Positions 26,004 through 34,043 of a stretch of 64,000 nt of DNA are shown here, piece by piece. The notes below the pieces were generated by a model. That model was not told the DNA's origin, did no database searches, and was given only the letters and a program-made list of their open reading frames with translations. Position numbers and translations under genes: made by a program. Source of the stretch: Leptolyngbya sp. O-77 (lineage in GTDB: Bacteria > Cyanobacteriota > Cyanobacteriia > Elainellales > Elainellaceae); contig NZ_AP017367.1 of assembly GCF_001548395.1 (NCBI RefSeq), forward strand, positions 2,889,001-2,953,000. Reading direction: 5' to 3'. Every line of letters starts with the position of its first letter. The stretch's first letter is position 1.

Positions 26004-27182
26004 ATGAAGCTGAGTAAAAAGAATCTGGGCGATCGCCTCAATCATGTCTACGATGTCATCATCGTCGGCGGCGGCGCGGGGGGGCTTTCCGCAGCTATCT
26101 ATCTTCAGCGCTATCGCCTCTCGTGTCTAGTCGTCGAAAAAGGTAGGGGCCGCTCCTTCTGGATGCAGGATTTGCGGAATTATCTGGGGCTACCACCCGA
26201 CACACCCGGCCGCGACCTGCTGCAACAGGGGCAAGATCACGCACTATCGCTCGGTGCAGACTATCTGCGCGGCTATGTGGAATCGGTCGAAGACGAGGGC
26301 GACACCTTTGCGGTGAAAGTGAAAGTCGGCAAGACCGACAGCGTGTATCCCGTATTTCGGAGCAAGTATGTCATTGCCGCCAGCGGCATCATCGACCATT
26401 TGCCCCATCTAGAAAATATGCAAAACGTGTACGATTACGCAGGCTATAACCTGCACGTTTGCATGATTTGCGACGGCTATGAAATGGCCGACAAGCGCTG
26501 CGGGCTGTTCGTCAACTCTGAAGGCAACATCAACACCGCCTTTGTGCTGAACTGGTTTACGCCCTACATCACCGTGTTCACACAGGGTTTGTTTGAAGTG
26601 AGTGCAGAAATGCGTAAAAAGTTGCGCGATCATGGCTATCCTTTAGTAGAATTGCCCATTAAGCGCTTCCTGGGGCGTGACCATGAGATGACCGGCGTTG
26701 AGTTAGCCGACGGCTCTATAATTCCGCTGGAAACGGGACTGGTGGCGATGGGTTCCCACTACTTTAACGAGTACCTGCAAGGGTTGGACTTGGAGTGGAA
26801 GGGCAACAACTTGGTGACTGACGGGATGTGCCGCACGTCTCACCCCCGCATTTTTGCGCTGGGAGATCTAAAAGAGGGAATCAACCAGGTGGCGATCGCC
26901 GTTGCCGATGGAGCGCTAGCTGCAACTGCCATCTGGCGCGAGATCCGACGAGCCTCACCACCCCGCCTCTGGGAAGCGCATTTAGACAACTCCCATTCCG
27001 AACCCCCATTCCCCACAACCTACCCCCCTGAGTCCCTTCCCCCCAACCTGTCGAAGCCTCCTCCTAATCGAGTCTCCAGCCATTTCACCAAAATCCAAAA
27101 TCCAAAATTCCCTTCTACCACTCACTCACCCTTAGCCCTTTTCCCGTTCCTGCTAGAACCACCGAACCGCCAGTCGGAGTGA
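26004..27182 (+). CDS. Thioredoxin-reductase-like flavoprotein lacking the NADPH motif
   Basis: A 392-aa FAD protein. FAD-binding VIIVGGGAGGLSAAIYLQR (about 15-33), a redox CxxC as CMICDGYE (about residues 154-161), and C-terminal FAD site IFALGDLKEGINQVAIAVADG. Where thioredoxin reductases have GGGNSA and HRR for NADPH, this protein has VNSEGNINTAFVLNW and FTQG, so the pyridine-nucleotide site looks lost. That fits the cyanobacterial NADPH-independent thioredoxin-reductase-like proteins (for example DDOR-type). ATG 26004 is chosen as the start. The last 60 or so residues are Pro/Ser-rich and run through AATCCAAAAT-type intergenic repeats, suggesting loss of the original stop. It ends one base before the next gene. 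Confidence 0.82.
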   Translation: MKLSKKNLGDRLNHVYDVIIVGGGAGGLSAAIYLQRYRLSCLVVEKGRGRSFWMQDLRNYLGLPPDTPGRDLLQQGQDHALSLGADYLRGYVESVEDEGDTFAVKVKVGKTDSVYPVFRSKYVIAASGIIDHLPHLENMQNVYDYAGYNLHVCMICDGYEMADKRCGLFVNSEGNINTAFVLNWFTPYITVFTQGLFEVSAEMRKKLRDHGYPLVELPIKRFLGRDHEMTGVELADGSIIPLETGLVAMGSHYFNEYLQGLDLEWKGNNLVTDGMCRTSHPRIFALGDLKEGINQVAIAVADGALAATAIWREIRRASPPRLWEAHLDNSHSEPPFPTTYPPESLPPNLSKPPPNRVSSHFTKIQNPKFPSTTHSPLALFPFLLEPPNRQSE

Positions 27183-27183
27183 T

Positions 27184-27735
27184 ATGACCCATTCTCTAAC
27201 GATCCCAGAACTCCAGGCAGAAGTCGCGCACCTGCGTGAAGAACTCCAAATGCGCGACCAGCTCGTGCAACAGTTGTCGCAAGAGCTATTTCGACTGGTC
27301 AAAGGCCAGTCCAATCAGGCTCCTTCGGCGGCGCTGTCGGAGCGGCATCAAAACGAGATGCGCGTGCTGCGAGAGCAACTTCAAGCCGTTGAGCAGCAGG
27401 TCGGGTTCTATCAAGAGCAGATCGCCAGCCGCGATGCAGAGGCTTATCAACTGCGCCAGTCGGTGCAGGAGTTGACCGATCGCTCTCGGATGCTGGAACA
27501 AGTCGTTCAGGAATTGCCTCATATCTACCGCCAGAAATATCTGGAGCGCTTGCAGCCAGTGAAAGAGAAAGTGGCGCAGATTCAGCAGGAAAATCGCCGC
27601 CTCCATGCGGAATTGCAGAGTGTCAGCTATCGCCTTGCCGTTCGCACGCGCCGCGTCACGCAAATCGACCTGCCCAGCTTCCCGCGTGCTGGTGCGCCAG
27701 TGCCCGTATCGGTTTCGTCCTACGGCGGTGCCTAA
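27184..27735 (+). CDS. Hypothetical coiled-coil protein
   Basis: A 183-aa protein that is almost entirely heptad-patterned from residue 8 to 155 (ELQAEVAHLREELQMRDQLVQQL..., with a break around residue 45), then a short basic/proline C-terminus. No enzyme motif or membrane helix. It starts one base after the upstream stop and is itself followed immediately by the next gene, so 26004-28398 looks like one transcription unit. A structural or scaffolding role is only a guess. Confidence 0.8.
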   Translation: MTHSLTIPELQAEVAHLREELQMRDQLVQQLSQELFRLVKGQSNQAPSAALSERHQNEMRVLREQLQAVEQQVGFYQEQIASRDAEAYQLRQSVQELTDRSRMLEQVVQELPHIYRQKYLERLQPVKEKVAQIQQENRRLHAELQSVSYRLAVRTRRVTQIDLPSFPRAGAPVPVSVSSYGGA

Positions 27736-28398
27736 GTGGCTCAGGTTTGGATTATTGCAGAGCCGGATGCGGTTGCAGACGTGGCGGTTGCAGCACTGAA
27801 GCGGGCCGTCGCCCAGTGCCCCACAGGTTTCACATCCGATATGGTTCGAGTTGTCGCGCCCGCCGACCTGCCGCCCATCGTAGCCCCGGAGGACATCCTC
27901 TGTCCGCTGACGCTAGCGCTGCCAGACGCTCTAGAGTTTCCTGGCGCGTCGGTGTTTCGCGCCTGCGCCGACGTTGACGGTCTGCGCCAGGCGGTAGCAG
28001 ACTGCTTCGGCACAAAAACTGGCGACGGTTCGCTCTGGCTGCCGATCGCCCTCACCGTCAAAGGCCCACTCTACGGCGAGGCGATCGCCCTCGACGCTGA
28101 TTCCCCCACGCAATACCGCCAGCCCTACCACCTGAGCGATCGCCAACGCCAGCCCCTCTATGCCCTGTCCTTTCGCCTGCTCGATAGGCTACAAGCCCCA
28201 CCCGCCGTCTACCTATTGCAGTTTGCGCTGAGCGATGAAGGCGTAGTGTTCGATCGCCTCTGGCCCTACCCAGCCGCAGGGGCGATCGCCAGTCTGTCTA
28301 TCCAAACACCAGATCTGTTTACCGCCCACTGGCTCTGCCTCAGCCATCAGGCTCTACTCGACCTCAGCATCCCCGGCCTCCAGACAGAAATTTTATAG
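27736..28398 (+). CDS. Hypothetical cyanobacterial protein
   Basis: A 220-aa soluble protein starting at GTG 27736, directly after the TAA of the coiled-coil gene. I do not recognise a family. It begins with a beta strand (AQVWIIAEPDAV), and its later half has YQPYHLSDRQRQPLYALSFRLLDRL and YLLQFAL blocks that look like a folded domain. No signal peptide. Gene contiguity (0 bp) implies co-translation with the coiled-coil protein, so the two may act together. Confidence 0.75.
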   Translation: MAQVWIIAEPDAVADVAVAALKRAVAQCPTGFTSDMVRVVAPADLPPIVAPEDILCPLTLALPDALEFPGASVFRACADVDGLRQAVADCFGTKTGDGSLWLPIALTVKGPLYGEAIALDADSPTQYRQPYHLSDRQRQPLYALSFRLLDRLQAPPAVYLLQFALSDEGVVFDRLWPYPAAGAIASLSIQTPDLFTAHWLCLSHQALLDLSIPGLQTEIL

Positions 28399-28425
28399 AA
28401 CTTATAAGTTTCGCCAGTTTCGCCC

Positions 28426-28455
28426 TTGCAAAGGGTAAGTATAAATGCCTATACT
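28426..28455 (+). promoter_or_regulatory. Probable promoter of gap2
   Basis: TTGCAA (28426-28431) and TATACT (28450-28455) are separated by 18 bp, close to the sigma-70 consensus. They lie about 160 bp before the gap2 start, implying a leader of about 150 nt. Confidence 0.6.
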
Positions 28456-28613
28456 GAATGTCGTCAGAACAATTCTCTGACGCAGATCAGCTTGAGAGTT
28501 TTCGATCCCCGATGCCTTACCGCTCACGCTGATTTCCTTGAGTGGTGAACTCTTAAAAGTGTATGATCTGTTTCAACATTGGCGAATTTTTAGTGTAAAG
28601 AGGGCAAGACGCA

Positions 28614-29627
28614 GTGATTAGAGTAGCAATTAACGGCTTCGGGCGCATTGGGCGAAACTTCATGCGCTGCTGGCTGGGCCGATCCCACAGCGATTTTGAA
28701 ATTGTTGCTATCAACGATACCTCCGACCCCCGCACAAACGCGCACCTGCTGACCTACGACTCGATGCTCGGCAAGCTCGATGCCGACATCAGCGCCGATG
28801 AAAACACCATTACTGCTAACGGTAAGGTCGTTAAGTGTGTCTCCGATCGCAACCCCCTCAACTTGCCCTGGGGTGAATGGGGTATCGATCTTGTAATTGA
28901 ATCAACGGGTGTGTTCACCAGCCGCGAAGGAGCCTCCAAGCACCTAGAAGCTGGAGCCAAAAAAGTTCTGATCACTGCGCCCGGTAAGAATGACGACGGC
29001 ACTTTTGTGGTCGGTGTCAACGAAAAGGACTACGACCACAGCAAGCATACGATCATCAGCAACGCAAGCTGCACCACCAACTGTCTTGCGCCGATTGTGA
29101 AGGTGATCAACGACAACTTTGGCATCATCAAAGGCACGATGACCACCACCCACAGCTACACGGGTGACCAGCGCTTGCTAGATGCCAGCCACCGCGATGT
29201 GCGCCGGGCCCGCGCCGCTGCCCTAAATATCGTCCCCACTAGCACGGGTGCAGCTAAGGCCGTTGCCCTAGTAATTCCTGAAGTGGCTGGCAAGCTGAAT
29301 GGGATTGCGCTGCGAGTTCCTACGCCCAATGTCTCCGTGGTGGACTTTGTGGTGCAGGTTGAAAAGCAAGTGATTACGGAACAAGTCAACGAAGCCCTCA
29401 AGAGCGCCTCTGAAGGGGATCTAAAGGGAATCCTGGGCTATAGCGAGTTGGAACTGGTGTCTTGCGACTATCGCGGCACCGACTTCTCTTCTGTGATTGA
29501 CTCGAAGCTGACGATGGTGCTAGGCGGCGACATGGTGAAGATCATCGCCTGGTATGACAACGAGTGGGGCTATAGCCAGCGTGTGGTTGACCTGGCTGAG
29601 GTGGTGGCGCAAAAGTGGATTGCCTGA
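28614..29627 (+). CDS. gap2: Glyceraldehyde-3-phosphate dehydrogenase, photosynthetic Gap2 type
   Basis: A 337-aa GAPDH. N-terminal AINGFGRIGRNFMRCW, active-site SNASCTTNCLAP (catalytic Cys at about 154), TTTHSYTGDQRLLDASHRD, and C-terminal WYDNEWGYSQRVVDLAE. The cofactor loop NDTSDPRTNAHLL is that of cyanobacterial Gap2, which uses NADPH or NADH and works in the Calvin cycle/gluconeogenic direction. Start GTG 28614. It has a clear promoter upstream and a Rho-independent terminator downstream, so it is monocistronic. Confidence 0.98.
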   Translation: MIRVAINGFGRIGRNFMRCWLGRSHSDFEIVAINDTSDPRTNAHLLTYDSMLGKLDADISADENTITANGKVVKCVSDRNPLNLPWGEWGIDLVIESTGVFTSREGASKHLEAGAKKVLITAPGKNDDGTFVVGVNEKDYDHSKHTIISNASCTTNCLAPIVKVINDNFGIIKGTMTTTHSYTGDQRLLDASHRDVRRARAAALNIVPTSTGAAKAVALVIPEVAGKLNGIALRVPTPNVSVVDFVVQVEKQVITEQVNEALKSASEGDLKGILGYSELELVSCDYRGTDFSSVIDSKLTMVLGGDMVKIIAWYDNEWGYSQRVVDLAEVVAQKWIA

Positions 29628-29680
29628 GTTTTGCCTGAGCCATGCACGCTGAACCCCTCAGCCCCTTGACTCGACGTTTC

Positions 29681-29736
29681 CCCCCTCTAGACAAGTGCTG
29701 TAATTGGGTTGCAGCCTTATGCTAGAGGGGGTTTTT
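29681..29736 (+). terminator. Rho-independent terminator of gap2
   Basis: CCCCCTCTAG (29681-29690) pairs with CTAGAGGGGG (29722-29731) and is followed by TTTTT. The loop is about 31 nt. It lies about 55 bp after the gap2 stop. Confidence 0.85.
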
Positions 29737-29771
29737 AATGTTGTAAGAGATCAGAAAGTCCAGAGCATGAT

Positions 29772-30056
29772 ATGGCCGAAAAGCAAGACCAGCAGCATCC
29801 TCAGTGGAGCAGCGATCGCCAAATTGCCAACGCGCTCCTCTCCGGCGACCCAACGGACTATAACCTCAGCGAACTGGCGCGGCTACGGATTCGCTACAAC
29901 GGGTTTCCGGGTGCGCGAGACATTCAGGCCGACTTGGACAAGGTGCTAGAACAATGGGGTCTGACGGAGGAGGAACTGTTTGAAAAAACGCGCCAGATTC
30001 ACCAGACCAGCCAGATTTATCAAGGGCGCAATAATCAGCGAGAAGACTGGAGCTAG
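29772..30056 (+). CDS. DUF3288-family protein
   Basis: A 94-aa protein of the cyanobacterial DUF3288 type: QQHPQWSSDRQIANALL at residues 7-23, PTDYNLSELARLRIRYNGFPGARDIQADL in pieces across the middle, and WGLTEEELFEKTRQIHQ near the C-terminus. Small, soluble, helical; function unknown. Five bases separate it from hpxZ, so the two are probably co-transcribed. Confidence 0.88.
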   Translation: MAEKQDQQHPQWSSDRQIANALLSGDPTDYNLSELARLRIRYNGFPGARDIQADLDKVLEQWGLTEEELFEKTRQIHQTSQIYQGRNNQREDWS

Positions 30057-30061
30057 CAAGC

Positions 30062-30439
30062 GTGGAGATTAACCGACCGGATGTGGTGGCGGAAGTGACT
30101 GCCGCCTTTAAGCGCTATGAGCGGGCGCTGGTGAGCAATGACCTGGCGACGCTAGACGAACTGTTTTGGCAGAGTCCGCACACGATTCGCTATGGCGCGA
30201 CAGAAAATTTATATGGCTATGGGGCGATCGCCGCCTTTCGCGCTAGCCGTCCCACGGCCGACCTCAGCCGCACCCTGAGCAATACCGTCATCACCACCTA
30301 CGGCAGCGACTTTGCCACCGCCAACACCGAATTTCGTCGCACGAGTTCTGGCAAAACGGGCCGCCAGAGCCAGACCTGGCTACGAACGCCAGCGGGTTGG
30401 CGGGTGGTCTGCGCTCATGTGTCCCTGTTAGGGGGTTAA
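30062..30439 (+). CDS. hpxZ: HpxZ-like SnoaL/NTF2-fold protein
   Basis: A 125-aa NTF2-like protein. Its INRPDVVAEVTAAFKRYERAL start, LFWQSPHTIRYGATENLYG centre and TWLRTPAGWRVVCAHVSLL end match HpxZ (DUF3225), a protein associated with oxalurate/allantoin catabolism in enterobacteria. Start GTG 30062. No other purine-catabolic gene is adjacent, so the pathway role here is only by family. Downstream is crtQ (45-bp gap). Confidence 0.82.
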   Translation: MEINRPDVVAEVTAAFKRYERALVSNDLATLDELFWQSPHTIRYGATENLYGYGAIAAFRASRPTADLSRTLSNTVITTYGSDFATANTEFRRTSSGKTGRQSQTWLRTPAGWRVVCAHVSLLGG

Positions 30440-30484
30440 AATATGTAAAGAAATTCTTAAAGCAAGTCTGAAGGGATTGGCAGA

Positions 30485-31954
30485 ATGCGCGTTGCAATCG
30501 TTGGGGCAGGGTTGGCAGGGCTGGCAGCGGCGGTAGAGCTGGCGGATGCGGGTCATGAGGTATCGCTCTACGAAGCCCGGACGTTTGTGGGTGGCAAGGT
30601 GGGCAGCTGGATTGATGCCGACGGCAACCACATCGAAATGGGGCTGCATGTCTTTTTCAACAATTACAACAACCTGTTTGCGCTGATGCGAAAGGTGGGC
30701 GCGTATGAAGCGCTGCTGCCCAAGGAGCATGTGCATACCTTTGTGAATCGCGGCGGCGAGATTGGCAAGCTGGATTTTCGCTTTTTGCTGGGCGCACCCT
30801 TTCACGGGCTGAAGGCGTTTTTCACCACGGGCCAGCTAACGCTGCTCGACAAGCTGCAAAATGCGATCGCCCTCGGCACTAGCCCCATCGTCCCCGGTTT
30901 GGTGAACTACGATCTGGCGATGAAGCTGATTCGTGATCTGGATTCCGTCAGCTTTGCCGACTGGTTTCGCAGCCACGGCGGTTCGCAGCACAGCCTGGAG
31001 CGCATGTGGGACCCAATCGCCCTCGCCCTCGGCTTCATCAACACCGAGGAAATTTCCGCCCGCTGTATGCTCACCATCTTTATGATGTTTGCGGCGAAGA
31101 CGGAAGCCTCGCGGCTGAATATGCTGGCAGGTTCCCCCGATGAATATTTGCACAAGCCGATTCTGAAATACATCCAGGAGCGCGGCGCACGGGTGTATAC
31201 CCGGCGGCAGACGCGACGGATCTTGTTTGAAGAGAAAGACGGCGAAACGGTGGTAACGGGGCTGGCGATCGCCAATGGCGACACCGAAGAAACCGTAACT
31301 GCCGATGTCTACCTGGCCGCCTGCGACGTGCCCGGAATTCAGCGCCTCTTGCCCGCCGAATGGCGCAAATATCCCGAATTTGACAATCTCTACAAGCTGG
31401 AAGCCGTGCCCGTGGTGACGGTGCAGCTCCGCTTCGACGGATGGGTGACAGAACTGCAAGATGCAGAGCAACGCAAACAGCTTGACCACGCCGCCGGACT
31501 CGACAACTTGCTCTACAGCGCCGATGCGGATTTCTCCTGCTTTGCCGACCTGGCCCTCACCAGCCCCAAGGACTATTACCGCGAGGGCCAGGGTTCGCTG
31601 ATGCAGGTCGTGCTGACCCCCGGCGACCCGTTTATCAAAATGAGCAACGAAGACATTGCCCAGCACGCGCTGAAGCAGCTCCACGACCTGTTCCCGTCTT
31701 CCCGCGAGCTGAACATGACCTGGTTTAGCGTGGTGAAGCTGGCGCAGTCGCTCTATCGCGAAAATCCGGGCATGGACCCCTACCGTCCACCCCAAAAGAC
31801 CCCCGTGCCGAACTTCTTCCTGGCGGGCAGCTACACGCAGCAGGACTATATCGACAGCATGGAAGGCGCAACGATTTCCGGCAAACAGGCCGCCGCCGCC
31901 ATCCTGGAGCCGACGGGCTACAAGGTTCAGGGTACGGGATTGTTTAAGTATTGA
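30485..31954 (+). CDS. crtQ: Zeta-carotene desaturase, CrtQ/Zds type
   Basis: A 489-aa FAD enzyme that desaturates zeta-carotene to (pro)lycopene on the membrane surface. Seen: dinucleotide-binding VAIVGAGLAGLAAAVEL at 3-19, YEARTFVGGKVGSW, IEMGLHVFFNNYNNLF (about 50-66), MWDPIALALGFIN, and the C-terminal carotenoid-desaturase signature FFLAGSYTQQDYIDSMEGA (about 445-463). Length is normal for plant/cyanobacterial Zds, unlike bacterial CrtI. Start ATG 30485. Confidence 0.96.
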   Translation: MRVAIVGAGLAGLAAAVELADAGHEVSLYEARTFVGGKVGSWIDADGNHIEMGLHVFFNNYNNLFALMRKVGAYEALLPKEHVHTFVNRGGEIGKLDFRFLLGAPFHGLKAFFTTGQLTLLDKLQNAIALGTSPIVPGLVNYDLAMKLIRDLDSVSFADWFRSHGGSQHSLERMWDPIALALGFINTEEISARCMLTIFMMFAAKTEASRLNMLAGSPDEYLHKPILKYIQERGARVYTRRQTRRILFEEKDGETVVTGLAIANGDTEETVTADVYLAACDVPGIQRLLPAEWRKYPEFDNLYKLEAVPVVTVQLRFDGWVTELQDAEQRKQLDHAAGLDNLLYSADADFSCFADLALTSPKDYYREGQGSLMQVVLTPGDPFIKMSNEDIAQHALKQLHDLFPSSRELNMTWFSVVKLAQSLYRENPGMDPYRPPQKTPVPNFFLAGSYTQQDYIDSMEGATISGKQAAAAILEPTGYKVQGTGLFKY

Positions 31955-32227
31955 TGAGATTGATGAGCCTAGAGGGCAGACTCAGGACTGTGTAGCCTTT
32001 GGAAGCAACAGCGGAAGCTTCCATCAAGGCTGTATAAAGTTTTCTCTAGAGTTTTCATGCCTGTTTTTCGATGTCTTTAGAATGAGTATAAATTGCGACA
32101 AAACTTACGCATTTCGATGAGTTTTGCCAAGTTTTGAATCTCCCTTCGGGGAAATTCGTAAGATCTCTCCAACTGCGTAGTTTTCACACGATCTCTTCTA
32201 ACTTTGATTTGAAAGATAGGGTAAAGA

Positions 32228-32830
32228 ATGACGCTTATTTCTGCTAGCAATGGTCAGTGGGGATTTCTCAAGGGAAACACGCTTCAAGTGCGGGGTACAG
32301 GACGGACATTTCTGGATATTGCCCAGTCCAAGGACGGCAAAATTTTCGCGGTGACTGGCTCCAGTCTCTATCGATTAAACCGTTCTGGACAGTCCAGTTT
32401 TGTTGGGTCTTTGGGTATTGGCTCAATGAACGCGCTGGGTTTTGATGCCAAAGGTAACTTATTTGGCGCTGCGGGTCAGGGATTTTATCGGATTAATCAA
32501 GGCACGGGCCAAGCAACCCTCATCAGACAAATTCCGGGATTTTCGAGCAGTGGGGATATTGCTTTTGATGCATCCCGGAAACAGTTTTTTGCCACCAGTC
32601 GATCGCCCGGATCATCTTTTGATGTGCTAGTTTCTATCACACCCAAAGGCAAAGCGAGACGGGTGGGCAATATTGGGTTTGGCGATGTGTATGGGTTGAG
32701 GTTCGATCGGGGGACTCTGGTTGGCTATACACTACGCAATCAGGAAATCTCGATTAATTTGGTTACAGGAGCCGGTCGCTTCCGGCGCGTGATTCGTGTT
32801 GGAAGTTCTGTAACATATGGTGCAGCGTAG
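32228..32830 (+). CDS. Hypothetical beta-propeller-like repeat protein
   Basis: A 200-aa protein with four or five blade-like repeats of the pattern D-I/L-A-x-x-x-D-G/A-K-x-F-x-x-T/G followed by LYRLN, FYRIN or VLVSI strands (about residues 28-185). It has no cysteines and no signal peptide. Length is short for a full propeller, so it may be a half-propeller or oligomerise. A 273-bp gap with a TATAAA -10-like box near 32088 precedes it. Role unknown. Confidence 0.75.
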   Translation: MTLISASNGQWGFLKGNTLQVRGTGRTFLDIAQSKDGKIFAVTGSSLYRLNRSGQSSFVGSLGIGSMNALGFDAKGNLFGAAGQGFYRINQGTGQATLIRQIPGFSSSGDIAFDASRKQFFATSRSPGSSFDVLVSITPKGKARRVGNIGFGDVYGLRFDRGTLVGYTLRNQEISINLVTGAGRFRRVIRVGSSVTYGAA

Positions 32831-33033
32831 TATTCGATGTTGTCGCTGCGTGCCTAATCTGGGCTGATCGCTCGTTATCTTATTTTGTACCTTACTTGGT
32901 TTCCGAATGAGATCTCTGGCTGCGATCGCCCTTCGGTTCCTTCTGTGGCAGCCAATCGCCAGATTGTAAAAACCACATCTCAATAACCCTGCGTGCCTCT
33001 TTCCCCAGTTCTAAATCCTAGAACCTGCTTCCG

Positions 33034-33266
33034 GCGCGATAGAATTCCAGTACCAGGGCAGGCGAAGACTGAAGGAGCGCGTGATTATCACGGTTGCCAG
33101 TTTCAAAGGAGGGGTGGGGAAAACGACCGCGGCGATTCACCTGGCGGCGTTTTTGCAGACGCAGGGCGAAACGCTGCTGATCGATGCCGATCCGAATCGC
33201 TCGGCCACGGGCTGGGCCAAGCGCGGAAGTTTGCCTTATGAGGTGATCGATGAGTGGCGATCGCCC
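33034..33266 (+). repeat. 233-bp duplicated 5' end of parA (left copy)
   Basis: It matches 36226-36458 base for base apart from two differences near the left end, at a constant offset of 3192 bp. The right break falls immediately after a GGCGATCGCCC (HIP1) site in both copies. Confidence 0.92.
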
Positions 33267-33284
33267 GCCCTAACCTTTTTATGA
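33081..33284 (+). pseudogene. Truncated ParA-family ATPase stub
   Basis: Residues 1-62 are identical to the intact ParA-like protein at 36273-36878, including the deviant Walker A KGGVGKTT at about 9-16 and the LLIDADPN motif. After the HIP1 site the match stops and five unrelated residues lead to a stop codon at 33284. The original Walker B' and C-terminal dimer regions are missing, so this is a non-functional remnant of duplication, although the promoter and GTG start are retained. Confidence 0.88.
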
Positions 33285-33357
33285 GACTAACTTGGAATAC
33301 TGAATAGATAGAATAGATGGAGATGCGTCCCCAGACCTCGTGAGCTGTTTAGTCAAT

Positions 33358-34043
33358 ATGAGAATTCTTTTTGCGGGAGGACGATCAAGACCCTTGAGCC
33401 ACTAGTAGTTGCCCTATCTCAGGTTGGGCACTTGGTGGATGCTGTGTCAGATGGAGACACAGCCCACTACCTGATGAACGATAAAGAGTATGATCTGCTG
33501 ATTTTGGACTGGATGTTGCCTAGGGTCAGCGGGATTGACCTATGCAAGCTGTACCGTCATTCTGGGAAAGGTGTGCCTGTGCTAGTCTTGACTGCACGCG
33601 ATACCACTGCGGATAAGGTAGCAGGTCTGGATGCTGGGGCAGATGACTATGCGGTGAAACCAGTTGATGTAATAGAACTATTGGCACGAGTGCGGGCACT
33701 AGGACGGCGATCGCCCTTATGGATTGGCGATCGGCTAACTCTAGGCAATCTCGTTCTTGATTTATCCACAATGACTGCCTACTGGGGCGAGGCAAAAGCT
33801 GTCCTCACAGTTCGCGAGTTTCAGTTTTTAGAGTATTTTTTGCGTCACCCTAATCAAGTTTGTACTCGTGACCAGCTTGAGTTAAACCTCTGGGAATGGG
33901 ACAAGCAGCCTGAAAGTAATGCCGTGAGTAGCCAAGTCCGACGACTGCGACAGCGCCTCAAGTCTTTAGGCATCGAAGACTGGATTGAGACCATTTACGG
34001 AGTAGGGTATCGGATGCGTATTCCTGAGACACAATCTCGATGA
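33358..34043 (+). pseudogene. OmpR-family response regulator with two N-terminal frameshifts
   Basis: The receiver and winged-helix parts are clear: phospho-acceptor region LLILDWMLPRVSG, switch residues VLTARD, KPVD, then a DNA-binding domain ending WIETIYGVGYRMR. The N-terminus is broken. ATG 33358 gives MRILF, then an extra G (about 33376) precedes codons for EDDQD, and an extra C (33392) precedes LEPLVVALSQVGHLVDAV. Removing both bases gives 228 whole codons (227 aa), the usual OmpR-family length. As written, translation could start only inside the receiver domain, for example GTG 33432, losing the acidic pocket. Either a decayed gene or two homopolymer sequencing errors. Its stop overlaps the kinase ATG as ATGA. 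Confidence 0.75.
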
